64,000 bases of DNA from Bacteroidota bacterium (GCA_026391355.1 JAPLDH010000070.1:1-64000); one strand, 5' to 3'; positions 1 to 8,823 are shown, counted from the first letter of the stretch. Made by a program: numbers and translations. Notes: generated by a model not told the origin, from the letters alone.

Positions 1-53
1 AATTGATTGAAAATTTAGCTGAAGGGACATTTTTGCTCAAAAAGGGAAAAAAA

Positions 54-152
54 TTATGTAAAGTAATTTAATGTTTAGCCTCTAACTATGAGCGTGTTAA
101 CTAATTTACTTTACATAAGCATTTACTTTACATAATGACCCTTATGCAAAGT
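54..152. repeat. Inverted repeats resembling a tyrosine-recombinase core or attC-like site
   Basis: The 11-mer TTATGTAAAGT (54-64) recurs inverted as ACTTTACATAA at 108-118 and again at 125-135. The last copy is followed by six bases (136-141) and then TTATGCAAAGT (142-152), a near-perfect inverse. This gives an 11-6-11 layout like XerC/XerD core sites. The 54-118 segment could also fold as a long imperfect hairpin. The repeats end just before the radC remnant, which suggests an insertion or excision scar. Recombinase identity is unknown, and no integrase gene is in the window. Confidence 0.4.
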
Positions 153-165
153 TTTACATAAAGGT

Positions 166-324
166 CATAACCATCCTTCAGGTAATATCCAGCCGAGTGA
201 TGCCGATCATAAGATCACGCGGAAGATCAAAGAAGCAGGATTGATGCTCGACGTTGCCGTGCTTGATCACATCATTATCGGGGATGACACCTACTATAGC
301 TTTGCAGACGATGGTCAAATATAG
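166..324 (+). pseudogene. radC: RadC/JAB-domain C-terminal remnant
   Basis: An open frame of 52 codons begins abruptly with HNHPSGN, the metal-binding core of the RadC JAB domain. It continues through the expected S-x-x-D region (PSDAD), the DVAVLDHIIIG segment and the family-typical ending YYSFADDGQI followed by TAG. A full RadC is over 200 residues, so at least three quarters is missing. The upstream frame is stopped at 136-138, inside the inverted repeats, so this is a truncated gene, probably not expressed. The family assignment is confident because the tail is highly characteristic. Confidence 0.8.
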
Positions 325-333
325 CAGGCAGGA

Positions 334-426
334 ATTGACCATTTACCATTGACCATTTACCATTGACCATTTACCATTGACTAATGACCCATGACTTAAT
401 GGCTTAATGACTAATAACTTAATGGC
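334..426. repeat. Stutter array (ACCATTTACCATTG and TTAATGRCYTAATG words)
   Basis: Tandem copies of TTGACCATTTACCA are followed by TAATGACCCATGACTTAATGGC-type words. On the minus strand the array reads GGCCATTAAG...GTCATTAG. It includes the last codons and the stop of the deacetylase gene that ends at 419. There is no spacer structure, so this is not a CRISPR array. Confidence 0.85.
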
Positions 427-1039
427 CAATCTTCTCAAACCTATACCCTTTTTCCAGGAAATAGTCGAGATAGCGGGGCAGGGTAAAAAGTACATTATCC
501 TTCGCTTTCAGGTTGTCATGGAAAACAATGATCGAACCAGGCCGTGTATGGTCCGTGGCATTCTTCAGACATTGTTGAGGTGAAACACGGGAACTATAAT
601 CACCGGTCAGTGCCGACCAAAGGATGAACCTGTATTTCTTCCGCAGTATATAGTACTGTTTCAGGGTGAACCTTCCATATGGTGGCCGGAATAAGAGGGT
701 TGAAAAACAGGAATTACACCGGTGAACATCTTCGATATAATCCTTCGTAGGGGTTTTCCATCCGTTGAGATGGTGAAAAGAATGATTTCCGACACCATGG
801 CCTTCCAGTAATATCTTTTCAAGAATTTCCGGGTACTTACGGGCATTGTCACCGATACAAAAGAAAGTAGCTTTACAGTTTCTTTCCTTCAATATCCGGA
901 GGATATCCGGAGTAACTTCTGGGATCGGGCCATCATCAAATGTCAGGTAAATAACTTTCTCATTTGTATCCAGTTCACAGATGAGATGCTCCTTGTTAAA
1001 AAAAAAAGCAAGAAAACGTTGGGTTATCCCGGGGCTCAT
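419..1039 (-). CDS. Polysaccharide deacetylase (NodB homology domain, CE4)
   Basis: This 206-residue protein is almost all NodB domain. Visible motifs are TFDDGP (residues 33-38, catalytic and metal-binding aspartates), the metal-binding histidines in NHSFHH (85-90), RPPYG (118-122) and the terminal HDN motif (174-176). Members of CE4 remove N- or O-acetyl groups from peptidoglycan, chitin or other polysaccharides. There is no clear signal peptide, so the substrate and compartment are uncertain. The start overlaps the stop of the upstream DUF2723 gene by four bases (ATGA), so the two are probably co-transcribed and translationally coupled. The last codons (KIGH and stop) lie in the repeat array. 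Confidence 0.9.
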   Translation of the reverse strand: MSPGITQRFLAFFFNKEHLICELDTNEKVIYLTFDDGPIPEVTPDILRILKERNCKATFFCIGDNARKYPEILEKILLEGHGVGNHSFHHLNGWKTPTKDYIEDVHRCNSCFSTLLFRPPYGRFTLKQYYILRKKYRFILWSALTGDYSSRVSPQQCLKNATDHTRPGSIIVFHDNLKAKDNVLFTLPRYLDYFLEKGYRFEKIGH

Positions 1040-4000
1040 CTTTGCACCTGCTTAATTTTATCGGTAAAAAGCTGAAAATATTTTTCAAGACATGCCTGTG
1101 ATTTGTCAGAAAGTTCTCTCTGTTTGTTGTCCCTTGCAACCATTGCCAATCGCTGCATTGTCATCAGGTCCTCCTGGGCGCTGGCATCAGAGTTTTGCAG
1201 ATCCTTATCCGGAAATGAGAAAATATATGCAAGGTCTTCATTCATCAGCTTATATAATCTTTCCGCCATCTCGTCTGCTTTTTTCGTCTCCCCTATCCGA
1301 TAATACCCATCTGCAATCGAAGCCATAAAATAATTGGACGGAATAATATTCTCAGGCATCACTTCAAGACAACGATCCAGAACGCGTTTGGCAGAATCCT
1401 TCTTCCCTTCATTAATCAAAGCATTCGCAAGCCGCCCGAAGGCATTCCTCAGGTTCATGGCCATCCGCATGTTATTTTCATCCATATAGACCTTTGGATT
1501 CTGCATATTACCAAAAACAAATTTATTCATGAGATTGTTGTACATCGCTTCCGTATTGACCTCTCCCATTTCACCTTCCTCGGCTTTTGCCTTTATAGGA
1601 AGCAGGTGGTAAGCAATTCCTTCAAGGTGGAAATATTTGTCAAGCCCCAGATAGGATTCTGGGCCCATGGTCATGGCAAAATAAACCGGCCTTTTCCATT
1701 TGTTTTCGCCCAAAAGATCGAGGATCATCAGGTCATTTTTCTGTATTCCCTGCCTGTCAATCTCCCAGCGGATCGTATCCAGTCGAGACCTGTATTTCGT
1801 TAGCAAAGGATGATCCTTCAAAAATGTCTGCGGGTCATAGGTAACCATGAATTTCTTTGATGGAAAAAAGTCGATCATACCGTATTGGGAGGTATTGAAT
1901 TTCAGCTTGCTTTCATCCGTATTCAGTACATGGAACAAATCCTTCAGATCTACATAAACATCTTTTAAACCCTCGTTCTCAATAAAATATACGATATCAT
2001 GATTCCCCTGCCGGTATTTTTCCTTTGAAAGAGAAAAAGGAACAGGGTCTGAATCATATGCTTTCCGTTTCATCTGATCGATGTACCAATCGGTGTTCAA
2101 CAGGGAAAGGTTTACCACCCTGACATCTGTCCTGACCCCCTCCACCTCCTGTGCGTACCAGAGAGGAAATGTATCATTGTCTCCATTTGTAAAGAGAATC
2201 GCATTGCGGGCACAACTGTTGAGATAATCCTTTGCCATTGCCAGACCTGTGTACCGGCCGGAACGGTCATGGTCATTCCAACCCTGCTGTGCCATGATCC
2301 CGGGAACAAGTATAAGTGTGGCAACTGTAACAAGGATAGCTGAAAGTTTCAGTTTAATCCTCGCTGAGAGCCATTCCGACAGCGCAGTTACACCCAGACC
2401 GATCCATATGGCAAACGCATAAAATGAACCAGCATAAGCATAATCCCTTTCGCGGGGCTGAGGAGCGTACTGGTTCAGATAAAGTAAAATCGCGAGGCCG
2501 GTCATAAAAAATAACAGGAATACGATCAATGAACTTCTTTGGTCCTTCCGCACATGGTAAACCAAACCAAGGATACCCAGAATCAACGGTAGAAAATAAA
2601 AGCTGTTATCGCCTTTGTTTTTTCTTATCTCCGGAAGATGCTGATCGCCAAGCCTGATCTTATCGATAAATGGAATGCCGCTTTTCCAGTTCCCTTCAAT
2701 TTTGCTTCCCATTCCCTGGTTGTCATTCTGTTTTCCGGCAAAATTCCACATGAAATAGCGGTAATACATATGAACGATCTGGTATTTCCAGAAAAACCGG
2801 AGGTTCTCCGTAAAGGTGGGTACAATCCGTGTCTCCTCCTGTTCGCCGGATTGAACCGTGACCGGTTTGCCTATGACATTTGCCCATTTTTTATATTCCA
2901 CGGCATGTTTGGGTTCTTTGTCTTCCCACATCCTTGGGAAGAATGTGGTAAACCGTGAATCGAAAACAGGAATAACCTTTTCTCTTTTATCTGTAATGAT
3001 ATATTTCCCTGATTTATCATCCTTTGTATAAACCGGGTTTCCGTCTTTCCTGTCAATAACCGGAGCATTGTAATAAGGCCCGGAAAATAAAGGCCAGTCG
3101 CCGTATTGTTCACGGTTAAGATAAGCCAGGAGGTACATTGCATTCTCAGGGTTGTTCTCATCCAGCGGAGTGTTGGCATTGCTCCTGATCACAAGCATAA
3201 GGAAGGAGGTGTAGCCGATGATGATGAACGTCAGTGATAGAAGGATGGTATTCAATATCGTCCTGCCTTTCCTCCTGGTATAGATCAATCCCCAGATAAT
3301 AAAACCAATAAGGAGAACAAAATAAATAATTGTCCCGGAATTGAATGGTAATCCAAAAGAGTTGACAAACAGCAATTCTGATAACCCGGCCAGCTTCACA
3401 ACCCAGGGGATGATGATGTACATCACAATTGCCAGGATTGCAATAGAAATGGCCACCACCAGGAGGATTGTTTTCCATGTCGCCTGTGGGTGTTTTTTGA
3501 AATACCAGACAAATGTAATTGCCGGTATGGCCAACAGGTTCAGCAGGTGAACGCCTACCGAAAGACCGACAAGATAGGCAATCAGGACCAGCCAGCGATA
3601 AGCATGCTTAGCCTCTGCCTGTTCCTCCCATTTAAGGATGGCCCAGAAAACCACCGCTGTAAAAAAAGCCGACATGGCATATACTTCACCTTCTACTGCA
3701 GAGAACCAGAAAGAATCGCTGAATGTATAAGCCAGTGAACCAACAAGGCCTGCACCCATAATGGCATATATCTTACCGTTCGTCAATTCTTCACCGGCTT
3801 TCAGGATGAGTTTCCTGGCAAAAATGGTGATCGTCCAGAATAAAAACAGGATCGTAAAACCGCTGCAAAGCGCCGACATCGTATTTACCATGCGCGCCAC
3901 ATGTTTCACATCGCTGAATGCAAACAATGAAAAAACGCGGCCCAGCAATTGAAAGAGAGGCGCTCCCGGCGGATGTCCAACCTCAAGTTTATAGGCGGTG

Positions 4001-4134
4001 GCAATATATTCACCACAATCCCAGAAACTCATGGTCGGCTCTGAAGTGAGAATATAAACAACAGCAGCAATTCCAAATACAATCCACCCCAGGATCGTAT
4101 TGATCTTATTATACTTTTTCATGAAATAGGGCAT
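1036..4134 (-). CDS. DUF2723 family multipass membrane protein
   Basis: This is a 1032-residue integral membrane protein. The DUF2723 signature is in the N-terminal part (SFWDCGEYIATAYKLEVGHP around residues 36-55), followed by many hydrophobic helices up to about residue 640 and a soluble C-terminal half with a TPR-like end (about 880-1020). The fold resembles the protein O-mannosyltransferase/GT-C class; Bacteroidota members are thought to act in protein or glycan glycosylation, but activity is not shown for this protein. A second methionine at residue 5 (4122) is an equally plausible start. It forms an operon with the deacetylase at 419, which fits an envelope glycan role. Confidence 0.85.
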   Translation of the reverse strand: MPYFMKKYNKINTILGWIVFGIAAVVYILTSEPTMSFWDCGEYIATAYKLEVGHPPGAPLFQLLGRVFSLFAFSDVKHVARMVNTMSALCSGFTILFLFWTITIFARKLILKAGEELTNGKIYAIMGAGLVGSLAYTFSDSFWFSAVEGEVYAMSAFFTAVVFWAILKWEEQAEAKHAYRWLVLIAYLVGLSVGVHLLNLLAIPAITFVWYFKKHPQATWKTILLVVAISIAILAIVMYIIIPWVVKLAGLSELLFVNSFGLPFNSGTIIYFVLLIGFIIWGLIYTRRKGRTILNTILLSLTFIIIGYTSFLMLVIRSNANTPLDENNPENAMYLLAYLNREQYGDWPLFSGPYYNAPVIDRKDGNPVYTKDDKSGKYIITDKREKVIPVFDSRFTTFFPRMWEDKEPKHAVEYKKWANVIGKPVTVQSGEQEETRIVPTFTENLRFFWKYQIVHMYYRYFMWNFAGKQNDNQGMGSKIEGNWKSGIPFIDKIRLGDQHLPEIRKNKGDNSFYFLPLILGILGLVYHVRKDQRSSLIVFLLFFMTGLAILLYLNQYAPQPRERDYAYAGSFYAFAIWIGLGVTALSEWLSARIKLKLSAILVTVATLILVPGIMAQQGWNDHDRSGRYTGLAMAKDYLNSCARNAILFTNGDNDTFPLWYAQEVEGVRTDVRVVNLSLLNTDWYIDQMKRKAYDSDPVPFSLSKEKYRQGNHDIVYFIENEGLKDVYVDLKDLFHVLNTDESKLKFNTSQYGMIDFFPSKKFMVTYDPQTFLKDHPLLTKYRSRLDTIRWEIDRQGIQKNDLMILDLLGENKWKRPVYFAMTMGPESYLGLDKYFHLEGIAYHLLPIKAKAEEGEMGEVNTEAMYNNLMNKFVFGNMQNPKVYMDENNMRMAMNLRNAFGRLANALINEGKKDSAKRVLDRCLEVMPENIIPSNYFMASIADGYYRIGETKKADEMAERLYKLMNEDLAYIFSFPDKDLQNSDASAQEDLMTMQRLAMVARDNKQRELSDKSQACLEKYFQLFTDKIKQVQR

Positions 4135-4165
4135 TGAGAAGCTAACAAAGGTATTAAAAAATTAG

Positions 4166-4173
4166 TATTTTTG
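4166..4173 (+). promoter_or_regulatory. Putative -7 box TATTTTTG for gpmA
   Basis: This matches the Bacteroidota -7 consensus TAnnTTTG. It predicts transcription starting near 4180, a short leader before gpmA. No TTTG -33 element is evident at the usual distance. Confidence 0.45.
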
Positions 4174-4199
4174 AGGGTCTCAACTAAATGATGAATGAT

Positions 4200-4946
4200 A
4201 TGAACAAGCTTGTGTTATTGCGACATGGAGAAAGCATATGGAATAAGGAAAACCGGTTTACAGGTTGGACAGATGTGGATTTATCGGAAAGAGGGATCAG
4301 GGAAGCAACAGAGGCAGGAAAAACATTGAAGGCAGAAGGATTTCAATTCAGGGTTGCTTACACATCATACCTGACCAGGGCCATCCGGACCTTATGGCTG
4401 ACACTTGAACAGATGGACCGGCTTTGGATCCCTGTGTACAAGACGTGGCGGTTAAATGAGAAACATTATGGCACTTTGCAGGGATTGAATAAATCGGAAA
4501 CTGTTGAAAAATACGGTGATCAGCAGGTGCTTCTCTGGAGAAGAAGCTATGACACCCCTCCTCCCCCGCTCGAGGAGAATGATCCACGGCACCCCCGGTT
4601 TGATCCGAGATATAAAGACCTGAAACCCTCAGAAATACCTGCCACCGAGGCACTCAGGAATACTGTGGAAAGGATCGTTCCTTACTGGCAGGATGAAATC
4701 TCTGTCAAGCTGAAAGAGCACAAGGAGATCCTCGTATCTGCCCATGGCAATAGTCTGCGCGGAATCGTTAAATACCTCAAAAAGATATCAAATGAGGATA
4801 TTATTGCCTTAAATCTGCCGACCGGAGTACCATATGTTTTTGAATTCGATGACGATATGAATCTCCTAAGGGATTATTTCCTTGGAGACCCTGAAGTAAT
4901 CCGGAAACTAATGGAAGAAGTCGCAAACCAGGGTAAAAAGAAATAA
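4200..4946 (+). CDS. gpmA: 2,3-bisphosphoglycerate-dependent phosphoglycerate mutase
   Basis: The enzyme interconverts 3- and 2-phosphoglycerate in glycolysis and gluconeogenesis. It has the [10 protein letters not shown] phosphohistidine motif near the N-terminus, [14 protein letters not shown] after it, the acid in [15 protein letters not shown], and the second catalytic histidine in SAHGNSLRG. Length (248 residues from this start) is normal for the dPGM type. I chose the ATG at 4200 because family members begin just before KLVLLRHGE; the frame also has ATGs at 4188 and 4191, and starting there would add only four residues. The next gene, a phosphatase, starts 10 bp downstream in the same direction. 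Confidence 0.95.
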   Translation: MNKLVLLRHGESIWNKENRFTGWTDVDLSERGIREATEAGKTLKAEGFQFRVAYTSYLTRAIRTLWLTLEQMDRLWIPVYKTWRLNEKHYGTLQGLNKSETVEKYGDQQVLLWRRSYDTPPPPLEENDPRHPRFDPRYKDLKPSEIPATEALRNTVERIVPYWQDEISVKLKEHKEILVSAHGNSLRGIVKYLKKISNEDIIALNLPTGVPYVFEFDDDMNLLRDYFLGDPEVIRKLMEEVANQGKKK

Positions 4947-4956
4947 CAGCTTTACT

Positions 4957-5673
4957 ATGCCAAAACAATGGGTAATCCCCGATATTCATGGATACATAAA
5001 GACATTGCGAGCATTGGTCGAAGATCTGATCCGGCCAGGCCGTTATGATGAACTTTATTTCCTGGGGGATTACATCGACCGCGGACCTGCCTCTATGGAG
5101 GTGATCGATTATATCCGCTCACTGCAGAAAGATCAATACACGATTACCGCACTAAGAGGTAATCATGAACAATCCTTTCTGGATCTTTATGAAAAGGAGA
5201 AAAAAGGAAGAAACTTTTTCTTCAACAAGGCCTTTAACCGGAAGCGAATGGCATGGTTTTCCTTTGGCGGCAGATCTACCCTGAAAAGCTTCCAGGTTAA
5301 AAATATCCGTGATATTCCCCAGGAATATGCAGACTGGATGAATGAACTTGGCTATTTTGTTATGCTCGACCGGTTTATCCTGGTTCATGCCGGCCTGAAT
5401 TTCCAGATAGATGATCCTTTTCAGGATACCCATGCCATGCTCTGGGTCAGGGATTTCGATATCAACCCGGAAAAGACCGGAAACCGCAGGATCATTCATG
5501 GCCATGTTCCCGTAAACATAGAATTGATCAATCTTTCCATTCACAACTCTTACTACAAATTCATTGATCTCGATAACGGCCCCTATATGACGGGAAAAGA
5601 TGGATTTGGCAACCTTTGCGCGCTTGAGCTAACGTCAATGGAGATCGTTATTCAGAATAATCTTGACCTGTAA
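4957..5673 (+). CDS. Serine/threonine-type metallophosphatase (calcineurin-like)
   Basis: This is a 238-residue cytoplasmic metallophosphoesterase of the PrpA/PrpB and lambda phosphatase type. It has the ordered motifs DIHG (residues 9-12), GDYIDRGP (37-44), GNHE (68-71), VHAG in the second half and IIHGH near residue 180, which together bind two metal ions. Such enzymes dephosphorylate phosphoproteins or diadenosine polyphosphates; the substrate here cannot be read from sequence. It lies 10 bp after gpmA and is probably co-transcribed with it. A stutter array follows its stop codon directly. Confidence 0.88.
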   Translation: MPKQWVIPDIHGYIKTLRALVEDLIRPGRYDELYFLGDYIDRGPASMEVIDYIRSLQKDQYTITALRGNHEQSFLDLYEKEKKGRNFFFNKAFNRKRMAWFSFGGRSTLKSFQVKNIRDIPQEYADWMNELGYFVMLDRFILVHAGLNFQIDDPFQDTHAMLWVRDFDINPEKTGNRRIIHGHVPVNIELINLSIHNSYYKFIDLDNGPYMTGKDGFGNLCALELTSMEIVIQNNLDL

Positions 5674-5675
5674 AA

Positions 5676-5820
5676 TTTACCATTGACCATTTACCATTTA
5701 CCATTGATTTACCATTTACCATTTACCATTTACCATTGAATTCGTAATCCGTAATCTTTAATCTTTAATTACTATTGCCTACTGCCTACTGCCTACTGCC
5801 TATTGCCTTAATGACCTAAT
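5676..5820. repeat. Stutter array (ATTTACCATTG and CTACTGCCTATTGCC words)
   Basis: Directly after the phosphatase stop are about eight imperfect copies of TTTACCATT(GACC). They are followed by TCGTAATCCGTAATC, CTACTGCCTACTGCC and TTAATGACCTAATG words. No gene is visible. The rest of the gap up to 6063 is AT-rich and holds a TACTTTTG box at about 5909, probably part of the promoter end of the IS remnant. Confidence 0.8.
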
Positions 5821-6063
5821 GAAATGGAACATCCCCTCTAAATCCAACTCCCCGGCAGATACTTCAAAAAATATTCTCAACGACACAGATTGGCGTTCTC
5901 ACTTTGTACTTTTGACCCCGAAATCTTAGTACATGACAATTTTTTAACTATTTGATTGTCAGCGTTTAATGTTAATAACTTTGTTATAAGTATTTTAAAA
6001 AAATGTAATTAAAGCCTTGATAATCATTACATTAGGTTATTATCTCACAATAATCTAAACGCT

Positions 6064-6165
6064 ATGAAAAACAAGGCCTCAGACAAAAATAATGAATTAG
6101 TTGACATCTTCCAGCACCGATTGGGTTGGAATAAATCAAGGGTAAAGTTCTTTGTTTCATTCAAT
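6064..6165 (+). pseudogene. N-terminal remnant of an IS4-type transposase
   Basis: The ATG at 6064 begins a frame with the pattern MKNKASDKNNELVDI, then FQHRLGWNKSRVKFF. This resembles the N-terminus of Bacteroidota IS4-family transposases, where a conserved 'W/L-N-(K/L)-(A/S)-R-(V/I)-K-F' segment is followed by a hydrophobic helix. The similarity stops after about 33 codons and the frame ends at 6226-6228. The rest of the element is missing, and the PIN-domain module begins immediately after. Identified from memory of the family, so moderate confidence. Confidence 0.5.
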
Positions 6166-6173
6166 TATATTTG
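6166..6173 (+). promoter_or_regulatory. Putative -7 box TATATTTG for the PIN gene
   Basis: TATATTTG fits TAnnTTTG and lies 33 bases before the PIN start codon, at the edge of the transposase remnant. The only TTTG upstream (6151-6154) is too close to be a standard -33 element. Confidence 0.35.
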
Positions 6174-6205
6174 TGTTAAAATGAGTTTTTTCTTACCTTT
6201 AAGCC

Positions 6206-6673
6206 ATGAAACAAAGACTTTATATTGACACATCCGTTTTCGGCGGTTTTTTCGATGAAGAATTCTCAGAATTCACGAAACCACTTTTTGAGAGATTTCA
6301 AAAAAGCAAATTCAAGTTGCTGTTTTCCACAGTGACTCAGGATGAATAAAGCTCTGCACCAGAGAATGTTAAAGGATTGGTGAGAAATATCAAAGTTGAA
6401 AATACAGAATTCATAGAAACAACAGAAGAAGCTGTGGAATTAGCGACACAATACATTTTAGAAAAAGTTGTCGGACAAACAAGCTTTCCAGATTGTTTAC
6501 ACATTGCGCTCGCAACCATCAATCGTGCTGACTATTTGGTTAGTTGGAATTTTAAGCACATTGTAAATGTTCAACGGATTCGTGGTTTCAATGCTATTAA
6601 TATTAAGAATGGCTACAAGCAATTAGAGATTCCTTCGCCAAGAGATTTTATGACTTATGAAGACAACAACTGA
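6206..6673 (+). pseudogene. PIN-domain protein interrupted by an in-frame stop
   Basis: Read through, the frame encodes 155 residues of a PIN-domain (VapC-like) ribonuclease: LYIDTSVFGG at the start (first acidic residue), QDE then APENVK in the middle, DCLHIALATINRADYLVSWN (second acidic cluster) and NGYKQLEIPSPRDF at the end. Codon 48 (6347-6349) is TAA, in a position where relatives carry leucine, so a single TTA to TAA change would explain it. No frameshift is needed. A restart at a later codon would lack the first catalytic aspartate. It overlaps the small gene at 6657 by 17 bases. Confidence 0.8.
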
Positions 6674-6812
6674 TAAAACGTTTGACGCTGTAAAATTCAT
6701 GCGTAAACAGAGACAGAGATTAAGTGAGAAATTGTCTTCAATGACAAAAGAAGAAATCATTGAGTATTTCAAGAAAAGGAAATTGGAAAACTCAGTAAAG
6801 CCCTGTGCATAA
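6657..6812 (+). CDS. Small basic/acidic protein paired with the PIN gene, candidate antitoxin
   Basis: This is a 51-residue protein starting MKTTTDKTFDAVKFMRKQR with an amphipathic helix and a MTKEEIIEYFKKRK segment near the C-terminus. Small proteins of this type occur beside PIN genes in Bacteroidota and probably act as cognate antitoxins, although here the order is toxin first. The 17-base overlap with the PIN frame indicates coupling. Its stop codon sits at the edge of the stutter array at 6811. Function is inferred from context only. Confidence 0.6.
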   Translation: MKTTTDKTFDAVKFMRKQRQRLSEKLSSMTKEEIIEYFKKRKLENSVKPCA

Positions 6813-6895
6813 TGACCTAATGACCTAATGACCTAATGACTTAATGACCAATGACCAATGACTAATGACTAATGACCAATGACCAATGACCTAAT
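6811..6895. repeat. Stutter array (TAATGACC/CAATGACC words)
   Basis: About ten copies of the 9-10 base words TAATGACC, CAATGACC and TAATGACT are present. On the minus strand it reads GGTCATTAGGTCATTGG, in the sense direction of the gene ending at 6869, and it provides that gene's final codons and stop. Confidence 0.85.
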
Positions 6896-8161
6896 GGCTT
6901 CCTTCAAACTCTCTTCTATCGGCAAATAGTTGTAATTCTTCCAGAAATCTTCGTCTTCTTTTCCAACCAATTGATCCCAACGCTGGTTAGGGGCAATTGA
7001 TTTGCTTCCTTTAAAGTTTCGGATACTGTCGGGATCGCGGGTAACGTCGGTTACAACAAGTTCGTCGAGGTATCCGTATTTCAGATGCTGGCCAGTTGGT
7101 GGATGAACATAGGTCATCCAGTATTCATTGCGGATCGTGTTGAGGTACCATCCCCCCTGCCTATTGGAATAGGTCAGCACTGTTTGACCTAACGGCATCT
7201 CCTCGATCCACCCGGGAATATTCCGGATGGTGAATATGCGCTGATATTTCGTTTTGGTGTTATACCGGTCAAATCCTTTCAGGCTTGGTTTAAGGATGAT
7301 CTTCTCAATGGCAAAATCCGAAGCGTTGATATATATATCTCCTTTCCAAAGTGACTGCTTAACCTTGTCTTTCTGGTCAAAGATGATGTGATAGAGTTTT
7401 TTACCTGTAGGGTCCATGATCTCCTCCATGTGGTAATCATAAAACCTGAACTCCTTTTCATCCAGCACAGTGCCCTGGTAGAATTCTACCAGGTCTTTCG
7501 AGAACAGACAGCTCATGCAAAATGCATTCTTGCCGATATCTCCAAGCGAATTTACCATGAGTGTGTCTGAAACAACCCGTCCCTTCATCATTTCGGGGAC
7601 ATTCGACTTGTTATGCTTGCCGGCAAGTTTTTTCTTCGGGTAGAGGTAATATCCGTCTTTTTGATCTTTGACCACGGCCTCTGTATATTCTGCGAGTTTA
7701 TTGGCTACCATCTTCCTGACCCGGACAAATGAGGTCAGCAGCAACGGCTCCTTTCCATAATTATCAGGAATCCCGGCAACAGCATGTCGTAGTACATCCT
7801 CTACTGTCATACCTAAAATTTCAACCTCCCGGAGCTTGAAAACAGCCGGGTTAAGCTTTATCACCTTACCACCGGTAATCCAATCGCCCAGTTTGAAGTT
7901 CGCCCGTTCATATCCAAACGAATATACTTCCGCAGAATCACCAGGAGTGAAAGAAGATATGCTCAATTCAAAATATCCGTCAGTATTGGTAATGATCCCA
8001 ATTGAACTGTTGATGATAGAAACCTGGGCGAAGGGAATTGGCGCCTCTGTTGCCTTGTCCACTATACGGCCCGTAATGGATCTCGCTTCCTGTGCTGAAA
8101 CCCACTGCAGACTTAAAATATGTAAAGCCAGGGGAAAGATAATTGACCGGATTTTTTTCAT
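6869..8161 (-). CDS. CarboxypepD_reg-like domain exported protein (paralog A)
   Basis: This is a 430-residue exported protein. Residues 1-23 form a signal peptide ending in VSAQ, then a CarboxypepD_reg-like beta-sandwich (about 25-115: ITGRIVDKATEAPIPFAQVS, TNTDGYFELS), then a long region without a recognised domain (about 120-405). Such proteins in Bacteroidota sit in the periplasm or outer membrane, but the function of this one is unknown. The last residues (RSLVIGH) are encoded by the stutter array, so the native end is probably near residue 420. Paralog B (9096-10316) is about as similar as a recent duplicate and even shares the 5' flank. Confidence 0.8.
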   Translation of the reverse strand: MKKIRSIIFPLALHILSLQWVSAQEARSITGRIVDKATEAPIPFAQVSIINSSIGIITNTDGYFELSISSFTPGDSAEVYSFGYERANFKLGDWITGGKVIKLNPAVFKLREVEILGMTVEDVLRHAVAGIPDNYGKEPLLLTSFVRVRKMVANKLAEYTEAVVKDQKDGYYLYPKKKLAGKHNKSNVPEMMKGRVVSDTLMVNSLGDIGKNAFCMSCLFSKDLVEFYQGTVLDEKEFRFYDYHMEEIMDPTGKKLYHIIFDQKDKVKQSLWKGDIYINASDFAIEKIILKPSLKGFDRYNTKTKYQRIFTIRNIPGWIEEMPLGQTVLTYSNRQGGWYLNTIRNEYWMTYVHPPTGQHLKYGYLDELVVTDVTRDPDSIRNFKGSKSIAPNQRWDQLVGKEDEDFWKNYNYLPIEESLKEAIRSLVIGH

Positions 8162-8260
8162 CGGATTGTTTGCACGAAGATAAGAACAAAAAAAATGACG
8201 AATATGCGAATGACGAATTCGGGAATGAAATGTCTGAATTTAGAATTATGGTTTTATTTG

Positions 8261-8268
8261 TACCTTTG
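8261..8268 (+). promoter_or_regulatory. Putative -7 box TACCTTTG for the toxin-antitoxin pair
   Basis: Exact match to TAnnTTTG, 17 bases before the ATG at 8286. It overlaps an alternative start codon at 8268, which argues for the 8286 start. Confidence 0.5.
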
Positions 8269-8285
8269 TGGAAAGCTATTCAACA

Positions 8286-8504
8286 ATGGAATTGAATATT
8301 CAATATGTTAATGATAAGAATGGCCAGGTTAAAGCTGTTCAGATTCCGATCAAAGATTGGAAATGGTTACATTCAAAATTCATCACCTTTTCAAAAGAAT
8401 TGTCATTAAGGGACGACCTTACAAAAGCTTTTGATGAAGTTCGTTTGATGCAAACAGGGAAGATGAAGAAACAATCTTTGGGTGAATTTCTCAATGAGAT
8501 TTAA
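8286..8504 (+). CDS. Antitoxin of a ParE/RelE-type module
   Basis: This is a 72-residue protein (MELNIQYVNDKNGQVKAVQI start) of the Bacteroidota antitoxin type that begins with a beta-hairpin 'QYVxDxxGxxxAVxIPIxxW' and ends in helices that wrap the toxin. An upstream in-frame start at 8268 would add six residues but lies in the -7 box. The stop overlaps the toxin start by 11 bases, as usual for type II modules, where the antitoxin or the complex represses the operon. Confidence 0.75.
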   Translation: MELNIQYVNDKNGQVKAVQIPIKDWKWLHSKFITFSKELSLRDDLTKAFDEVRLMQTGKMKKQSLGEFLNEI

Positions 8505-8823
8505 CATTATTCCCACCGATCTCTTTAAAAAACAAGCAAAACGGCTTTGCAGGAAACATCCTTCTTTAGTTGGAGAACTTCGTGAATTAGAAATAAGGTT
8601 ATCAACAAATCCCAACACAGGGATTTATTTGGGTCATGACACTTACAAAATCCGAATTTCAATCCAAAGTAAAGGAAAAGGAAAAAGCGGAGGTGCCAGA
8701 ATAATTTCTTTTGTGGTGAAAGTTGATGAGGAAGTCTATCTTTTAACCATTTATGATAAATCCGAAATTGAATCCATTTCCGATAAAAAGATCTCTGAAA
8801 TGATAAAAAGGATCGGTCAATAG
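8494..8823 (+). CDS. RelE/ParE-family toxin
   Basis: This is a 109-residue protein starting MRFNIIPTDLFKKQAKRL. It has the typical FxKxxKRLxKKxPSL helix, then YKIRISIQSKGKGKSGGARI and the strand-rich end VYLLTIYDKSEIE, which is the hallmark of the 'KGKGKSGGAR' subgroup of RelE/ParE toxins. Members cleave mRNA on the ribosome or inhibit gyrase; which applies is not visible. An ATG 12 bases upstream (8482) is possible, but the family begins at MRF. Together with 8286-8504 it forms a complete module. Confidence 0.85.
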   Translation: MRFNIIPTDLFKKQAKRLCRKHPSLVGELRELEIRLSTNPNTGIYLGHDTYKIRISIQSKGKGKSGGARIISFVVKVDEEVYLLTIYDKSEIESISDKKISEMIKRIGQ

